Notes under the pieces: generated by a model
What the model saw: the letters and a program-made list of their open reading frames with translations, nothing else
Databases searched by the model: none
What the model was told of the DNA's origin: nothing
Source of the DNA: Nostoc linckia z4
GTDB lineage: Bacteria; Cyanobacteriota; Cyanobacteriia; Cyanobacteriales; Nostocaceae
Reading direction: 5' to 3'
Assembly (NCBI RefSeq): GCF_002608075.1
Contig: NZ_LAHA01000005.1
Coordinates: 152,292 to 216,291, forward strand
Length of the DNA stretch: 64,000 nt
Made by a program: the position numbers and the translations under genes
Part shown: one piece after another, positions 1 through 9,360 of the stretch
How the letters are laid out: each line of letters begins with the position of its first letter
Numbering within the stretch: the first letter of the stretch is position 1

Positions 1-192
1 CGCATTGACAGTCATCAGTCAACAGTCATCAACTACCTGATTTTAAGAAAAGCGATCGCCACGACAGCATTGTTTATCCAAAATTCCTAATCTCATAATT
101 ATTATCTACGGTTAGCTGATTGAGATACAGTAGTTTATAGCCTAACTTTTGCAAAGTAACCCTTGTAGCTCTGCAATGCTCTGGGAAAATCA
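1..192. other. Upstream region with short tandem repeats
   Basis: The first 40 bases carry degenerate copies of the heptamer-type repeat CAGTCAT/CAGTCAAC, followed by a HIP1 site and AT-rich DNA leading to the TPR gene. No promoter could be assigned with confidence. Confidence 0.5.
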
Positions 193-1590
193 ATGGTTAA
201 AGATTCATTTGGACTAGAAGTTACTACCGATTCATCAGCTGCGGTAAATGCCATCAATAGCTTTGTAGATCAATTATTTAGTGTCGGAAACGATGCTCAA
301 GTTATTTTCAAAGCAGTTGAGGCAGATTCGACTTGTGTCATCGCCAATGCTCAAGTTGCTGCATTTTACTTGTTTGGTGGTGGTTCTGTTGGCTTAACTC
401 AGGCAAAATTTTATCTGAATGCGGCCAAAGCCAACCTGAAAACAGCAAATGAGCGGGAAAAACTTTACGTTGCAGCAATAGAAGCTTGGGCAAACCGTGA
501 TATCCAGCAAGCGATCGCTTATCATGAAGCGATTACTGATGCCTATCCCCGTGATTTAACCTCAGTGCATGTAGCCCAATATCACTATAGAAATTCCGGT
601 AATAGTCAAGGGATGCTGGGGATCGCTGAAAAGGTTTTTGCTGTCAATCAAGATAACCCCTATATTTACGGGATGCTGGCATTTGGGCTAGAAGAGTGCC
701 ATAAGATACCAGAAGCAGAAACATACGCCAAACATGCCATCGCGCTGAAACGAGATAATCGTTGGGCACATCACGCCATTGCACATGTCTTGGAAACCAC
801 AGGACGCCTAGAAGAAGGGATTACTTTAATGGAAAGTCTCAGTGATACTTGGGAATATGCTAGTTCGGCTTTTTACGGTCATCTTTGGTGGCATACATCC
901 CTTTACTACTTGGATATTGAAAATTTTGCCAAGGTGCTGGAAATATATGATACCCGCATCTGGGGACGTGCCAAAAAAGACAGCGGTCGCGAGCAGATTA
1001 ATGCCATCGCTTTGTTGCTCAGGCTAGAGTTACGTGGTGTAGACGTGGGTAAGCGCTGGCAAGAACTTGCTAATTATTTGCAACCACGGCTACACGAACA
1101 CGTCCTTGCTTTCCTAGATTTGCAGTACATCTATGCACTGGTGCGGGGAGGTAAAGAAGATTGGGCGGCTCAAATGTTGGAGAGTATGCAACGTCATGCC
1201 GAAACAGTATTACCTTATGCTAAGCGTACTTGGACAGACATTGGAATACCTGCGGCTAAAGGGATGATAGCCCATGCTCGTGGAGATTTAAAAGAAGCGA
1301 TCGCTCAATTAGAGCCAGTATTGCCAGAGTTACAATTTACAGGAGGCTCTCACGCTCAACGAGATTTATTCGAGCAAATTTACCTTGATGCTTTGATACG
1401 GGAAAAGCAGTATCACCAAGCCTTAAATGTTCTGGAAAAACGCCAAGCCGCCCGCAATCACATTCCAGTCATTCAGCGCCAATTAGCTAAGACTTATAGC
1501 CAGCTGGAACGCACCAATGAAGCACATCAAGCCTCACAACTGGCTTTAGAACTATCACAACATTATCAAAAAGTAGAGCAAACAGTATGA
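193..1590 (+). CDS. Tetratricopeptide repeat protein (TTC38-like)
   Basis: A 465-residue soluble all-helical protein without signal peptide or membrane segment. The helix pairs show TPR character (for example around residues 95-200, with alternating Ala/Tyr/Leu positions), and the overall sequence resembles the TTC38 family of TPR proteins, whose biochemical role is unknown; a scaffold role is inferred from the fold only. The stop overlaps the start of the following aldo/keto reductase by four bases (ATGA), so the two genes are almost certainly translated from one message and may act together. The ATG at 193 is the first in frame. Confidence 0.8.
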   Translation: MVKDSFGLEVTTDSSAAVNAINSFVDQLFSVGNDAQVIFKAVEADSTCVIANAQVAAFYLFGGGSVGLTQAKFYLNAAKANLKTANEREKLYVAAIEAWANRDIQQAIAYHEAITDAYPRDLTSVHVAQYHYRNSGNSQGMLGIAEKVFAVNQDNPYIYGMLAFGLEECHKIPEAETYAKHAIALKRDNRWAHHAIAHVLETTGRLEEGITLMESLSDTWEYASSAFYGHLWWHTSLYYLDIENFAKVLEIYDTRIWGRAKKDSGREQINAIALLLRLELRGVDVGKRWQELANYLQPRLHEHVLAFLDLQYIYALVRGGKEDWAAQMLESMQRHAETVLPYAKRTWTDIGIPAAKGMIAHARGDLKEAIAQLEPVLPELQFTGGSHAQRDLFEQIYLDALIREKQYHQALNVLEKRQAARNHIPVIQRQLAKTYSQLERTNEAHQASQLALELSQHYQKVEQTV

Positions 1591-2591
1591 CTACATACGT
1601 AAATCTGGGAAAAAGTGGGCTGAAAGTATCGCGCATTGCCTTGGGTACGATGACTTATGGCGATCGCAAATTGCGAGAATGGGTCTTAGAAGAAGAAGAA
1701 AGTCGTCCTTTTATCAAACTGGCTTTGGAGTTAGGGATTAACTTCTTTGACACCGCCGATGTTTATTCTTTGGGCGTTAGCGAAGAAATCTTGGGACGAG
1801 CATTAAAAGACTTTGCCAAAAGAGACCAAGTTGTAATTGCTACTAAAGTTCATGGTAAAGTTGGTGATGGCCCCAACGACCGCGGATTATCTCGCAAACA
1901 TATTTTTGATAGCATTGATGCCTCATTGCGGCGGCTACAAACAGATTATGTGGATTTGTACCAAATTCACCGTTGGGACTACGAAACACCAATTGAGGAA
2001 ACCCTAGAAGCACTGCACGACCTTGTAAAAATCGGTAAAGTTCGTTACTTGGGTATATCGAGTGTTTACGCATGGCAGTTTGCGAAAGCTCTTTTCCTCG
2101 CTGACCAACACCATTGGAATCGTTTTGTATCAATACAAAACCACTACAACTTAGTTTATAGAGAAGAAGAGAGAGAAATCATCCCTTTATCTTTAGACCA
2201 AGGAATTGGAATTATTCCCTGGAGTCCCTTAGCGCGGGGCTTTCTGGCTGGTAACCGTAGCAAAGAAGATCGCGGTGAAACTGTGAGGGCAAAAACCGAT
2301 GAATTTGCCCACAAACTTTACTATCAAGATTCAGATTTTGAAATTGTGCATCGTGTCGTCGAATTGGCACAAAAACGCAGCGTCAAACCAACACAAATAG
2401 CCTTAGCTTGGTTACTGCATCAACCAGGTGTCACAGCCCCAATCATTGGTGCTAGTAAAATCGAACATCTCAAAGAAGCAGTTGAAGCTGTGGATTTGAA
2501 ACTTTCCGATGAAGAACGTAAGTACTTGGAAGAACCTTATACACCCCACACCATCTTAGGGCATCAATATCCTTCTGGAAATCGCGTTTAG
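1587..2591 (+). CDS. Aldo/keto reductase
   Basis: A 334-residue NAD(P)H-dependent aldo/keto reductase of (beta/alpha)8 fold. The catalytic tetrad of the family is visible: Asp55 and Tyr60 in FFDTADVYS, Lys87 in IATK and His128 in YQIHRWD. The C-terminal cofactor region (around residues 280-295, PIIGASK) is also present. It resembles the voltage-gated K+ channel beta-subunit/YhdN-like branch of the family; the substrate cannot be read from sequence. Translationally coupled to the TPR gene through an ATGA overlap. Confidence 0.92.
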   Translation: MTTYVNLGKSGLKVSRIALGTMTYGDRKLREWVLEEEESRPFIKLALELGINFFDTADVYSLGVSEEILGRALKDFAKRDQVVIATKVHGKVGDGPNDRGLSRKHIFDSIDASLRRLQTDYVDLYQIHRWDYETPIEETLEALHDLVKIGKVRYLGISSVYAWQFAKALFLADQHHWNRFVSIQNHYNLVYREEEREIIPLSLDQGIGIIPWSPLARGFLAGNRSKEDRGETVRAKTDEFAHKLYYQDSDFEIVHRVVELAQKRSVKPTQIALAWLLHQPGVTAPIIGASKIEHLKEAVEAVDLKLSDEERKYLEEPYTPHTILGHQYPSGNRV

Positions 2592-3057
2592 TATTTCTGT
2601 ATTGGGGAGTCGGGAATGAGGAGATGGGGGAGATGGCAACGCAAAGGGGAAAGGAAAGATCCCCCCAATACTTGTCGGGTTTTGGGGAAAAGGGGAAGGG
2701 GGGGCCCCTGAAGGGGATAAGGGGCAGGGGAAAGGGCAAAGAAAAAACCTTTACCCTTTACCCGGTTGGTGAGCTTGTCGAACCATTAACCTTTTCCCAA
2801 AACCAAATTCCGAGTTGAAAATGCACAAAGCGAGCAGTATTGAGATCCCCCCTTGTTCTTTTTCCCTTTTCCCTACACGAAGGGTTTTGCCCCATGTTCA
2901 ATGCCAATTTATTGCATTCTTTTTTCAAATTGGTATAACTTCAGCGAACATTGGGTGATTCCTAGACCTTTGCCTCAATTGAGACTTACCCAATCCTTAG
3001 GCGCGATCGCAATAATTACCTTTGTGAGCGTTGGCTGTGTGGATGTAGGGCAAGAAT
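2592..3057. repeat. GC-rich dispersed repeat and possible gene remnant
   Basis: Bases about 2640-2820 are strongly purine-rich then pyrimidine-rich (GGGGAAAGGG modules facing CTTTACCC modules) and could fold on themselves. Positions 2761-2798 are identical over 38 bases to 29061-29098. From about 2950 the plus strand could encode a lipoprotein-like signal (ending VSVGC) that runs into the antisense end of the methyltransferase gene; it is treated as a remnant, not a gene. Confidence 0.6.
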
Positions 3058-3657
3058 CTAGCCTTGCACCTGAAAAATTGCCAAGTGTTCTTCGCCTTTG
3101 CGACTGGCGATGGAATCCTTTGCAGCTTTGAACAGGATGATATCAAAGTAGGGTGAAAAACTATCCAAAATTTCCTGTGGCTTGACGCCAAACGGGGGGC
3201 CATCTAACCGACTATGGGTAAAAAACAGGGCAATCAGTTGACCATTGGGACGTAGTAAGTTTTTTATAAGCTGTACATATTGCGATCGCAACGTTGGATC
3301 GATGGCACAAAAACAAGTATGTTCTAACACGTAATCAAAACTATGTAGAAACTCTGCTTGCAATTCAAAAATGTTGCGTTGTAAAAATTGAACGTTCAGT
3401 TCTCGTGCTTTGGCAATAGTAGAAGCACGGGCAATGGCGCTGGTAGCAAAATCAAACCCAATGACATCAAACCCTGCTGTTGAAAATAACATCGCATCGT
3501 GTCCGCTTCCACAGCCTAAAACTGCCATTTGTCCAGGCTTGGGGGCTTGCCCTGATGCCAGAAGATTGATAAATGGTGGAGCTGGACAGCCCAAATCCCA
3601 AGGGTCTCGATTTTCTTGATACCGTTTTTCCCAAGCTTCAGCGCTGAGGTCAATCAT
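3058..3657 (-). CDS. SAM-dependent methyltransferase, TPMT-like
   Basis: A 199-residue class I methyltransferase. Residues 46-55 (VLGCGSGHDA) form motif I, the SAM-binding glycine loop, and GFDF at 67-70 supplies the acidic residue at the end of beta 2. The N-terminal WEKRYQ.. and DPWDLG stretch and the EHTCFCAI segment are characteristic of the thiopurine S-methyltransferase-like family, which methylates sulfur, selenium or tellurium compounds and halides. The exact acceptor is not predictable. It lies upstream-adjacent in the same orientation as, and 217 bp from, a methanethiol-oxidase-like gene, which fits a methylated-thiol theme. Confidence 0.85.
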   Translation of the reverse strand: MIDLSAEAWEKRYQENRDPWDLGCPAPPFINLLASGQAPKPGQMAVLGCGSGHDAMLFSTAGFDVIGFDFATSAIARASTIAKARELNVQFLQRNIFELQAEFLHSFDYVLEHTCFCAIDPTLRSQYVQLIKNLLRPNGQLIALFFTHSRLDGPPFGVKPQEILDSFSPYFDIILFKAAKDSIASRKGEEHLAIFQVQG

Positions 3658-3874
3658 GATGGAATTCTACTTTAGGAGGCAGGGAGGCAGAGGGGCAGGG
3701 GGTAGGAGCGAAAGGCTTTTGGGATTTTGCTAAAGATGCGGTAATCATAAGTGATTAGCCCTTGAGCAGAACATTATATGATAGATGGATGGCCAAAAAG
3801 CTTATCTACTAACTATTTGACTATCCAAAACCTCAAATCCAAAATCTAAAATCTAAAATCCAAAATAGAACGAG

Positions 3875-5227
3875 TTAAATCCAAATATCTGAAGTGCAAT
3901 CACCGCCAGGATAGCGCATCTCATGGGCACGAGAGGGGCCTGCTGGTTCTTTGCCAAAATCAACGTAGAAGTCTTCGTTAATTTTGAGTCCACCATTTTC
4001 GGTGTCACAATCAATCTGTAATAAATATGAGCCGGTCTTGGATAAATCGGGATAAAACTGATTATCCCAAGTACTAAATAGGGAATTTGTCACATAAAGC
4101 CGTTTACCATCCAGACTCAGCTGTAGCATTTGCGGCCCGCCAGCCAGTTTATGACCTTGAACTTCACCACTGTTACCTAGCAAACCACCGCACCAAACTT
4201 GACCAGTGAGTCGAGGATGGGATGGATCGCTGATATCATACTGACGGATATCTCCATGTAACCAATTGGAAAAGTAAATGTAGCGATCGCACATTGAAAT
4301 CAAAATATCAGTAATCAATGATGGCACTGGTATCGGCCAACCTGCCACTTCTACCGCAGGGATATCAATTACTTTCTCTATTTGCCAATGGCCATTTGGT
4401 TTTTGCCAATGCCAAACATTACTACTCAGTGCTGCGGCTACAAATCCATGAGTGCTGTCGGGGTTGTGGTGAAAGCGCACTTCTAAGGGAATTAATCCTT
4501 CTTGTCCTAAATCAAAACTTTGGATAATTTCTCGTGTTGACCAATTCCAAAAATGTACGTGATGACCATAGTTATCAGCTGCTATGTCGTTGAGGTCAAA
4601 ACCAGGATAATAGGTTTTAGGTGCGCCCCATTCGCTACTCACCATAATGTTATGACGCGGCTGATACCAAAAGTCATAGTTAAATCGCATACCTTGGGTT
4701 TGATGTTCCCAACGTCCAGCAATGTCAAAATTGTCATCCAGTAACAAAAAGCCACCAGGGCCATTTCCCTCACTGTCCCCCAGCATAGAAATCATGACAT
4801 GGCCATCTGCGAGACAGTGGACTGTATGGGGCGCAGTTAAATTAGTCTTTTCTTTAATTTCTTCTGGTTCAATGACCTTGTGCAGTTTTGGGGCTTTGGT
4901 ATCTGCGGTATCAACAATATAAATGCGGCTAGAACGTTGTCCGGGGATAACGGTAAATCTGCGGGATTTACTAGCATCACCGTGACAAGAACTACAAGCA
5001 TTCCAGCCAAAGTGATGTAATTCATCACCAATGTAAGGCATCGATAGACGATGAATTATTTGGGAATAGGTTGGAGAATTGGGGTCAACGTCTACGGTGG
5101 CGAGATAATCTGGTTCTTCGATACCAGTACCAGTATAAAGGGCGATGGCATAAAGCACCTTTTCTCTTTGGGCTTTGGTGGCTGCTTCTGGAGAAGCATA
5201 GCCAGGGCCACAACAAGCATGAGTCAT
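3875..5227 (-). CDS. Selenium-binding protein / methanethiol oxidase
   Basis: A 450-residue SBP56/SELENBP1-family protein. The N-terminal ACCGPGYASP, the Cys-containing HHFGWNACSSCHGD (Cys78, Cys81, His82) and the repeated beta-propeller segments ending in the PGGDCTSDIWI tail are family hallmarks. Characterised members oxidise methanethiol to formaldehyde, sulfide and peroxide and bind copper. Full length for the family, cytoplasmic, no signal peptide. The neighbouring TPMT-like methyltransferase could supply methylated thiols; that link is inference. Confidence 0.92.
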   Translation of the reverse strand: MTHACCGPGYASPEAATKAQREKVLYAIALYTGTGIEEPDYLATVDVDPNSPTYSQIIHRLSMPYIGDELHHFGWNACSSCHGDASKSRRFTVIPGQRSSRIYIVDTADTKAPKLHKVIEPEEIKEKTNLTAPHTVHCLADGHVMISMLGDSEGNGPGGFLLLDDNFDIAGRWEHQTQGMRFNYDFWYQPRHNIMVSSEWGAPKTYYPGFDLNDIAADNYGHHVHFWNWSTREIIQSFDLGQEGLIPLEVRFHHNPDSTHGFVAAALSSNVWHWQKPNGHWQIEKVIDIPAVEVAGWPIPVPSLITDILISMCDRYIYFSNWLHGDIRQYDISDPSHPRLTGQVWCGGLLGNSGEVQGHKLAGGPQMLQLSLDGKRLYVTNSLFSTWDNQFYPDLSKTGSYLLQIDCDTENGGLKINEDFYVDFGKEPAGPSRAHEMRYPGGDCTSDIWI

Positions 5228-5260
5228 AGTTTTACACTTTATACTATTTCACTTATTGAT

Positions 5261-5428
5261 AGGACTTACGCAACGCCGATATTGTCATTGCGACCGTAAC
5301 GGAGTGTAGGGAAGCAATCCCAGCATCAGGGGGATTACTTCTCTACGAGACCTGTGCGTAGCTTGCTTCTCGGTAGGAGTAAACTATCGCTCGTAATGAC
5401 GGAATTACGTTATTTTTGCGTAAGTTCT
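5261..5428. repeat. TIR element, AGGACTTACGCAA family
   Basis: Begins AGGACTTACGCAA and ends with the near-perfect inverse (TTGCGTAAGTTCT). The interior is closely related to 34345-34472 and 40945-41115 (shared ATATTGTCATTGCGACC and GAAGCAATCCCAGC). ATTGAT occurs directly outside the left end and one base outside the right end, a possible target duplication. It has no coding capacity, so it is MITE-like. Confidence 0.7.
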
Positions 5429-5518
5429 GATTGATACAAATCATTCATTCTGCTCCCCCTGCTCAAGAGCCTCAAGAACTTGCTTAAATGTATCAATAAT
5501 TAAAGTAAAACGGTATTA

Positions 5519-5576
5519 GGGACTTCCAAGTAAAAAAATATTCCATAGAAGGCTGTTGACTGTGAACCGTCAATAG
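5519..5576 (-). repeat. Partial copy of ~94-bp dispersed repeat
   Basis: Reverse complement of the right part of the repeats at 33204-33297 and 35148-35241, sharing CTTCTATGGAATATTTTTTTA and the TTGACTGT modules. Confidence 0.6.
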
Positions 5577-5619
5577 GAGCCACTGATGGATACGTAGTGG
5601 TTTGCCAACCCAAAAATGC

Positions 5620-5705
5620 GCTTCTTTCGGGCTGGGGAAAGGGAAATGGGTAAAGGGTAAGAGATTTAAAACCTTTCCCCTTTACCCTTTCCCCTTTACC
5701 CCGCC
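5620..5705. repeat. GC-rich self-complementary repeat
   Basis: GGGGAAAGGGAAATGGG-type purine modules face CCCTTTACCC-type pyrimidine modules with a central TTTAAAACC. This is the same composition class as 2640-2820, 29010-29105 and the left part of the mobile repeat at 35372. It lies just 3' of the mrpB stop. Confidence 0.55.
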
Positions 5706-5733
5706 CGCTAAGTCACGAGAGCAAACTACTAGC

Positions 5734-6396
5734 TTACAACAAGCCCCGATAACGAATAAAAACCAAAACCGCTGCCCAGGAACCCAAGGCGACTTTTACA
5801 GCAACCAAAATATTCAGCAAAGGAATAACTCCCCCACTGACAAGTGCGCCCAATTCTCCGTGCGGTAACTCTACTCCTGCTAGAGTGATAACCGCTAGTA
5901 CGATAAAAACCAGAACCGAAACTTTTTCCCATGTAGCAGCGTGCCAACGTTGGTAGATTTCTTGCATCCATTGTGGTGATGAAGTAATGGCAATCAAACC
6001 AATGGCTGTTCCCCCTGCGACTCCGGCGGCAAAACCACCCCCCGGACTGAGATGCCCGCGAATAGCTAACTCGATACTGACTAAGGCGGAAATTGTGGCT
6101 CCGAGACGCGCCAAAACAATGGATGGTTGGTCAGTGAAACTATGGATTTTTTGAGATGGCTTTTCATTGGCCAGCAAAAAGTAGACACCCATAATGGCGA
6201 TCGTAAATACCACCACCTCAAAAATAGTGTCATACAGTCGATTTCTGAGAATGATACCCGAAACTGCATTGGGTATCCCACTATCTTGTACAACCGCTTC
6301 GACGATAGAGATATCCGGTAAGTCTGCTGCTGGATTGGGTATGACGATAAATTTGATATATAGCGCTATGCCCGCAGCAATGTAAACCCATTTCAT
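5734..6396 (-). CDS. mrpB: Mrp Na+/H+ antiporter, MrpB domain subunit
   Basis: A 220-residue integral membrane protein, last gene of a seven-gene Mrp (Mnh) operon. Residues 113-125 contain the RGHLSPGGGFAAG signature of the MrpB/MnhB domain, preceded by helices carrying IFEVVVFTIAIMG. An additional N-terminal membrane segment (1-20) is present. Mrp complexes exchange Na+ (or K+) for H+ across the membrane. It starts two bases after the mrpA-like stop, indicating co-translation. Confidence 0.88.
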   Translation of the reverse strand: MKWVYIAAGIALYIKFIVIPNPAADLPDISIVEAVVQDSGIPNAVSGIILRNRLYDTIFEVVVFTIAIMGVYFLLANEKPSQKIHSFTDQPSIVLARLGATISALVSIELAIRGHLSPGGGFAAGVAGGTAIGLIAITSSPQWMQEIYQRWHAATWEKVSVLVFIVLAVITLAGVELPHGELGALVSGGVIPLLNILVAVKVALGSWAAVLVFIRYRGLL

Positions 6397-6398
6397 AT

Positions 6399-7025
6399 CT
6401 ACTTTGTCCCTGAATTTGGTGTACTCATAGTTCCTAAGGTCAGAGTATTTTCATCTGCTGCTTGTTTTGTGAAAATTGGTGTTACATAGGTCAGGGTTGT
6501 GGTTGGTGAGGAAAGTTCGGTTTGCACGATCTCATAAATGCGCCGTACCCTGGTTGCAGTCTGATAGGGTGGCTTTTCTTCCTCAGAGGCTTCTTCATGT
6601 TGCGATCGCTCCTGTGGAAAACAGCTAGCATGAATTTCTTTGTCCAACAGTGCTTGCTGTAAAGTTTGTATATCGCTATAGCTGACTAGCTCCAGACGCA
6701 TGTGGCGTTTGCCAAGAATTGTGCGTAAGTCATTCATCAGTTGCCCAAAAAGACCATCGTCATCTGCTTGCTCTTGGAGTACACCAAGACGCATCACCAA
6801 CGATGAACGCACCGCCACCGCATACAGTGTAATTGCCAGCATAGTACCCACCAAGGCTTCAGTCAAAGCAACATCGGGAGCGCCTAGAACCGCATATACC
6901 ATTGCTGCCACTGCTCCTAAGATGCCACGGATGACTAAGGCATGGTATGGATTAGTCTGAAATACCACCATACAGGCACTTAAGGGTAGCAGAGCGACGA
7001 TTATATAAAGATAACTATCATTCAT
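6399..7025 (-). CDS. Mrp antiporter, DUF4040 (MrpA C-terminal-like) subunit
   Basis: The membrane part (residues 1-80) has the GAPDVALTEALVGT motif of DUF4040, the domain found at the C-terminus of long MrpA proteins and in MbhD. Here it stands alone, fused to a roughly 130-residue hydrophilic C-terminal tail. I take Met at 7025 (MNDSYLY) as start because it overlaps mrpG by eight bases and the extra upstream residues are not membrane-like; an upstream start at 7061 is possible. The large ND5-like half of MrpA is missing, as in other cyanobacterial mrp operons. Confidence 0.85.
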   Translation of the reverse strand: MNDSYLYIIVALLPLSACMVVFQTNPYHALVIRGILGAVAAMVYAVLGAPDVALTEALVGTMLAITLYAVAVRSSLVMRLGVLQEQADDDGLFGQLMNDLRTILGKRHMRLELVSYSDIQTLQQALLDKEIHASCFPQERSQHEEASEEEKPPYQTATRVRRIYEIVQTELSSPTTTLTYVTPIFTKQAADENTLTLGTMSTPNSGTK

Positions 7026-7296
7026 AGCTACTCCTGCTACTGGAACAGTAAGCCAACACATACCCCAGCACTGTATTCCAAATGGCTAAGCAAATCAGAG
7101 CCAGAATCAGCAGTGGCCATTCGCTGGGTATTTTTAAAAGCAAGCCGAAGATGATACTCATCGACCCCAGGGTATCCGCAACCGAAAGACTATGGAGCTT
7201 GAACAATAGCGATCGCTTTCCCAGCAGGTGAGAAGTTCCCCAAAACCAAAAGAACAGTCCTACACCTATGCACAAATAACTGATAAAGTCAATCAT
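7018..7296 (-). CDS. mrpG: Mrp antiporter subunit G
   Basis: A 92-residue protein with three hydrophobic helices and the MrpG/PhaG pattern (GVGLFFWFWGT followed by LLFKLHSLSVADTLGS). It is one of the three small subunits of the Mrp complex. It overlaps mrpF by four bases and the DUF4040 gene by eight. Confidence 0.88.
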   Translation of the reverse strand: MIDFISYLCIGVGLFFWFWGTSHLLGKRSLLFKLHSLSVADTLGSMSIIFGLLLKIPSEWPLLILALICLAIWNTVLGYVLAYCSSSRSSYE

Positions 7297-7550
7297 ATTT
7301 CATTCATTCGTTTGAGTACATGAGCCAGCAACATTAATCCAGCATTCCCTACACTCAAGATAATGACGCTGCCAACACCAATCATCCAATCATCACGCAA
7401 CACCGATACCACCAGGATAGTGATTGAAGTTTTGGTGGCAATACTGGCAAATGCCAACATTTTCTGCCAAATATCTTCATCCTGCCAAGCCTCATAGATG
7501 GGTATCAGCAGGGCTAAAATCATTGCAATTAATACCAGATTCAGATTCAT
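7293..7550 (-). CDS. mrpF: Mrp antiporter subunit F
   Basis: An 85-residue protein from the start at 7550 (MNLNLVL), which forms an ATGA overlap with the mrpE stop; a longer in-frame start at 7589 would add hydrophilic residues unlike the family. It has three membrane helices, with the conserved acidic segment near DEDIW and a central D-D-W. It corresponds to MrpF/PhaF. Confidence 0.85.
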   Translation of the reverse strand: MNLNLVLIAMILALLIPIYEAWQDEDIWQKMLAFASIATKTSITILVVSVLRDDWMIGVGSVIILSVGNAGLMLLAHVLKRMNEI

Positions 7551-7936
7551 GTTTTTTTCCTCCGTCGCACCCGGTGTACTTCGTACCATCCATCTTCGTG
7601 GTATTTCAAGACAATGGTTTTTGGTGTAAAGGTAATCAGGAATATATCCAGGAATATCAGTCCTGGTGTGCGTCCTGGTTTAACTCGTTCCATTGTGATT
7701 TCTTCGTATTTATGAGGACGGATGATGATTTCAATTGCCTCAAAATACGCTTGGGGAATTGCTACTAAAACTTCACCCAGCACACGCAGCCAATCTTTTA
7801 ATGCTTCCTTGGCTCTTTGACGACCAGGCAATAGCAATGCGACACTGATGCCAATGATGATATTCACCACAGTGAAATCGGCAGTGAGCAGAAACCAAAT
7901 CACCAGTCGCAATATGAGATTTAGATGCCCAACCAT
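7547..7936 (-). CDS. mrpE: Mrp antiporter subunit E
   Basis: A 129-residue MrpE protein with N-terminal helices and a conserved C-terminal half (RVKPGRTPGLIFLDIFLITFTPKT). I chose Met at 7936 because GGAAGGGA lies seven bases upstream on the coding strand; five more residues would be added by the Met at 7951. It overlaps mrpD by 16 bases and mrpF by four. Confidence 0.87.
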   Translation of the reverse strand: MVGHLNLILRLVIWFLLTADFTVVNIIIGISVALLLPGRQRAKEALKDWLRVLGEVLVAIPQAYFEAIEIIIRPHKYEEITMERVKPGRTPGLIFLDIFLITFTPKTIVLKYHEDGWYEVHRVRRRKKT

Positions 7937-9360
7937 GCAAATCCCTTCCAAAACAGTAGAATTAAAATCAGACTCATAACGCCGATTAAATGGTCAAACT
8001 GCTCCAACACGCGCGGTAGTTTGAGTGCTAAACGTTTAAAAATTAGCCAGTAAGCTAACCATCCAATGCCAATGGTTGCCAGGGGTTTGATGATATTCTC
8101 GTAGGTATACGCCTCATAGTACACAATATTAGCCACAACCAAACCCCCGATTAACAGAATAACTGCTCCCCAGAAACCAGGTTTTACATTGGCGTTTCCT
8201 CCACGGGGCAGAAAGATGAATTTGGCAAAGGATATTGCTGTTCCCAGGGCTGCAACATTCATGGCGATGGCTTGCCAAGGTAGCAAATTTTTAGTTGTCA
8301 ACACCTTTGCGCCAAACCCAGACAACAAAGGAAAGCCGGAAATGGAGAAACTGGCCATTACTAGGGCAATCCAAACTGGAGTAGCGATCGCTTGATGTTG
8401 CAGTTCCTTGAAGTTTCGACTTGGTAAAGCACCCGCGATTAAAAACAATACAGCTTTGACTAATCCGTGGGTGAGGGCATAAAATCCGCCAACTTTTGGT
8501 GCAGCCAAGATAAAGCCTAATTGGGAAACCGTGTGAAAGGCCAGCATCCGCTTAGTATCTTTTTCAAACACTGCATAAAACACCCCTAAAAGGGCGGTGC
8601 AAACTCCGAAGGTTCTCACCATCGGGTCAATTTCATCTACCATTAAGGCACAGCGCACTAATGGATAGACGCCAGCTTTCACCACAACTCCCGACAGCAT
8701 CGCCGACACTGGCGTTTCTGATTCCGAGTGAGTCAATGGCAACCATAATCCAGATACAAAAATTCCTCCTTTTGTCAAGAGTCCCAAAAAAATTAGGGCA
8801 AGTGCCTCGGTGGGTGCTACCCGCAAACCTGCAAAACTAAAGGAATGATCTGCTTGGTAAACCAGCACTGCGCCAACCAGATAAAACAGCATTGCCACAT
8901 TGCTGATAAACAGATAGCGTAAGCCCACCCAAATCGAGCGATCGCTCCGGGGATAGGCAATCAACAGAAACGCCGCAATCCCGCTGACTTCTAGGGCGAC
9001 GTATAAACTAATTAAATCTGCACAGACAAACGCCGCGTTGACGCTGCCATGTAAAATGATCGTCTGTGCATAAAAAAAAGCTGTCTTATCGCTGTGCCAA
9101 CAATAAAGGATGACTGCCGCCGTTACCAAGGCATTAGTCAAGATAAAGTAGCCACTTATTTGGTCTATTGCTAAAATAACGCCGAAATTATCCAGCAATT
9201 TTAGTGTTAGTGGCGACTGATTGAAAAATAACTGCAACCCATATGCCAACGAAGCCAAACAAACCCACATTGCAACGTATTTGTCAAGCTTAGGAAGCAG
9301 ATAAATGAGGAACCCGAAAAAAAAGGGTAATGCAATCCAGACGATTGTAATCGTACTCAT
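7921..9360 (-). CDS. mrpD: Mrp antiporter subunit D (proton-conducting)
   Basis: A 479-residue polytopic protein of the NuoL/M/N-MrpD family with about 14 helices. Residues around 205-240 (TKGGIFVSGLWLPLTHSESETPVSAMLSGVVVKAGVYPL, given here as motif region only) match the conserved proton-channel lysine/histidine segment. It is the only large antiporter-like subunit in this operon. Its start forms an ATGA overlap with the mrpC stop. Confidence 0.9.
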   Translation of the reverse strand: MSTITIVWIALPFFFGFLIYLLPKLDKYVAMWVCLASLAYGLQLFFNQSPLTLKLLDNFGVILAIDQISGYFILTNALVTAAVILYCWHSDKTAFFYAQTIILHGSVNAAFVCADLISLYVALEVSGIAAFLLIAYPRSDRSIWVGLRYLFISNVAMLFYLVGAVLVYQADHSFSFAGLRVAPTEALALIFLGLLTKGGIFVSGLWLPLTHSESETPVSAMLSGVVVKAGVYPLVRCALMVDEIDPMVRTFGVCTALLGVFYAVFEKDTKRMLAFHTVSQLGFILAAPKVGGFYALTHGLVKAVLFLIAGALPSRNFKELQHQAIATPVWIALVMASFSISGFPLLSGFGAKVLTTKNLLPWQAIAMNVAALGTAISFAKFIFLPRGGNANVKPGFWGAVILLIGGLVVANIVYYEAYTYENIIKPLATIGIGWLAYWLIFKRLALKLPRVLEQFDHLIGVMSLILILLFWKGFAWLGI

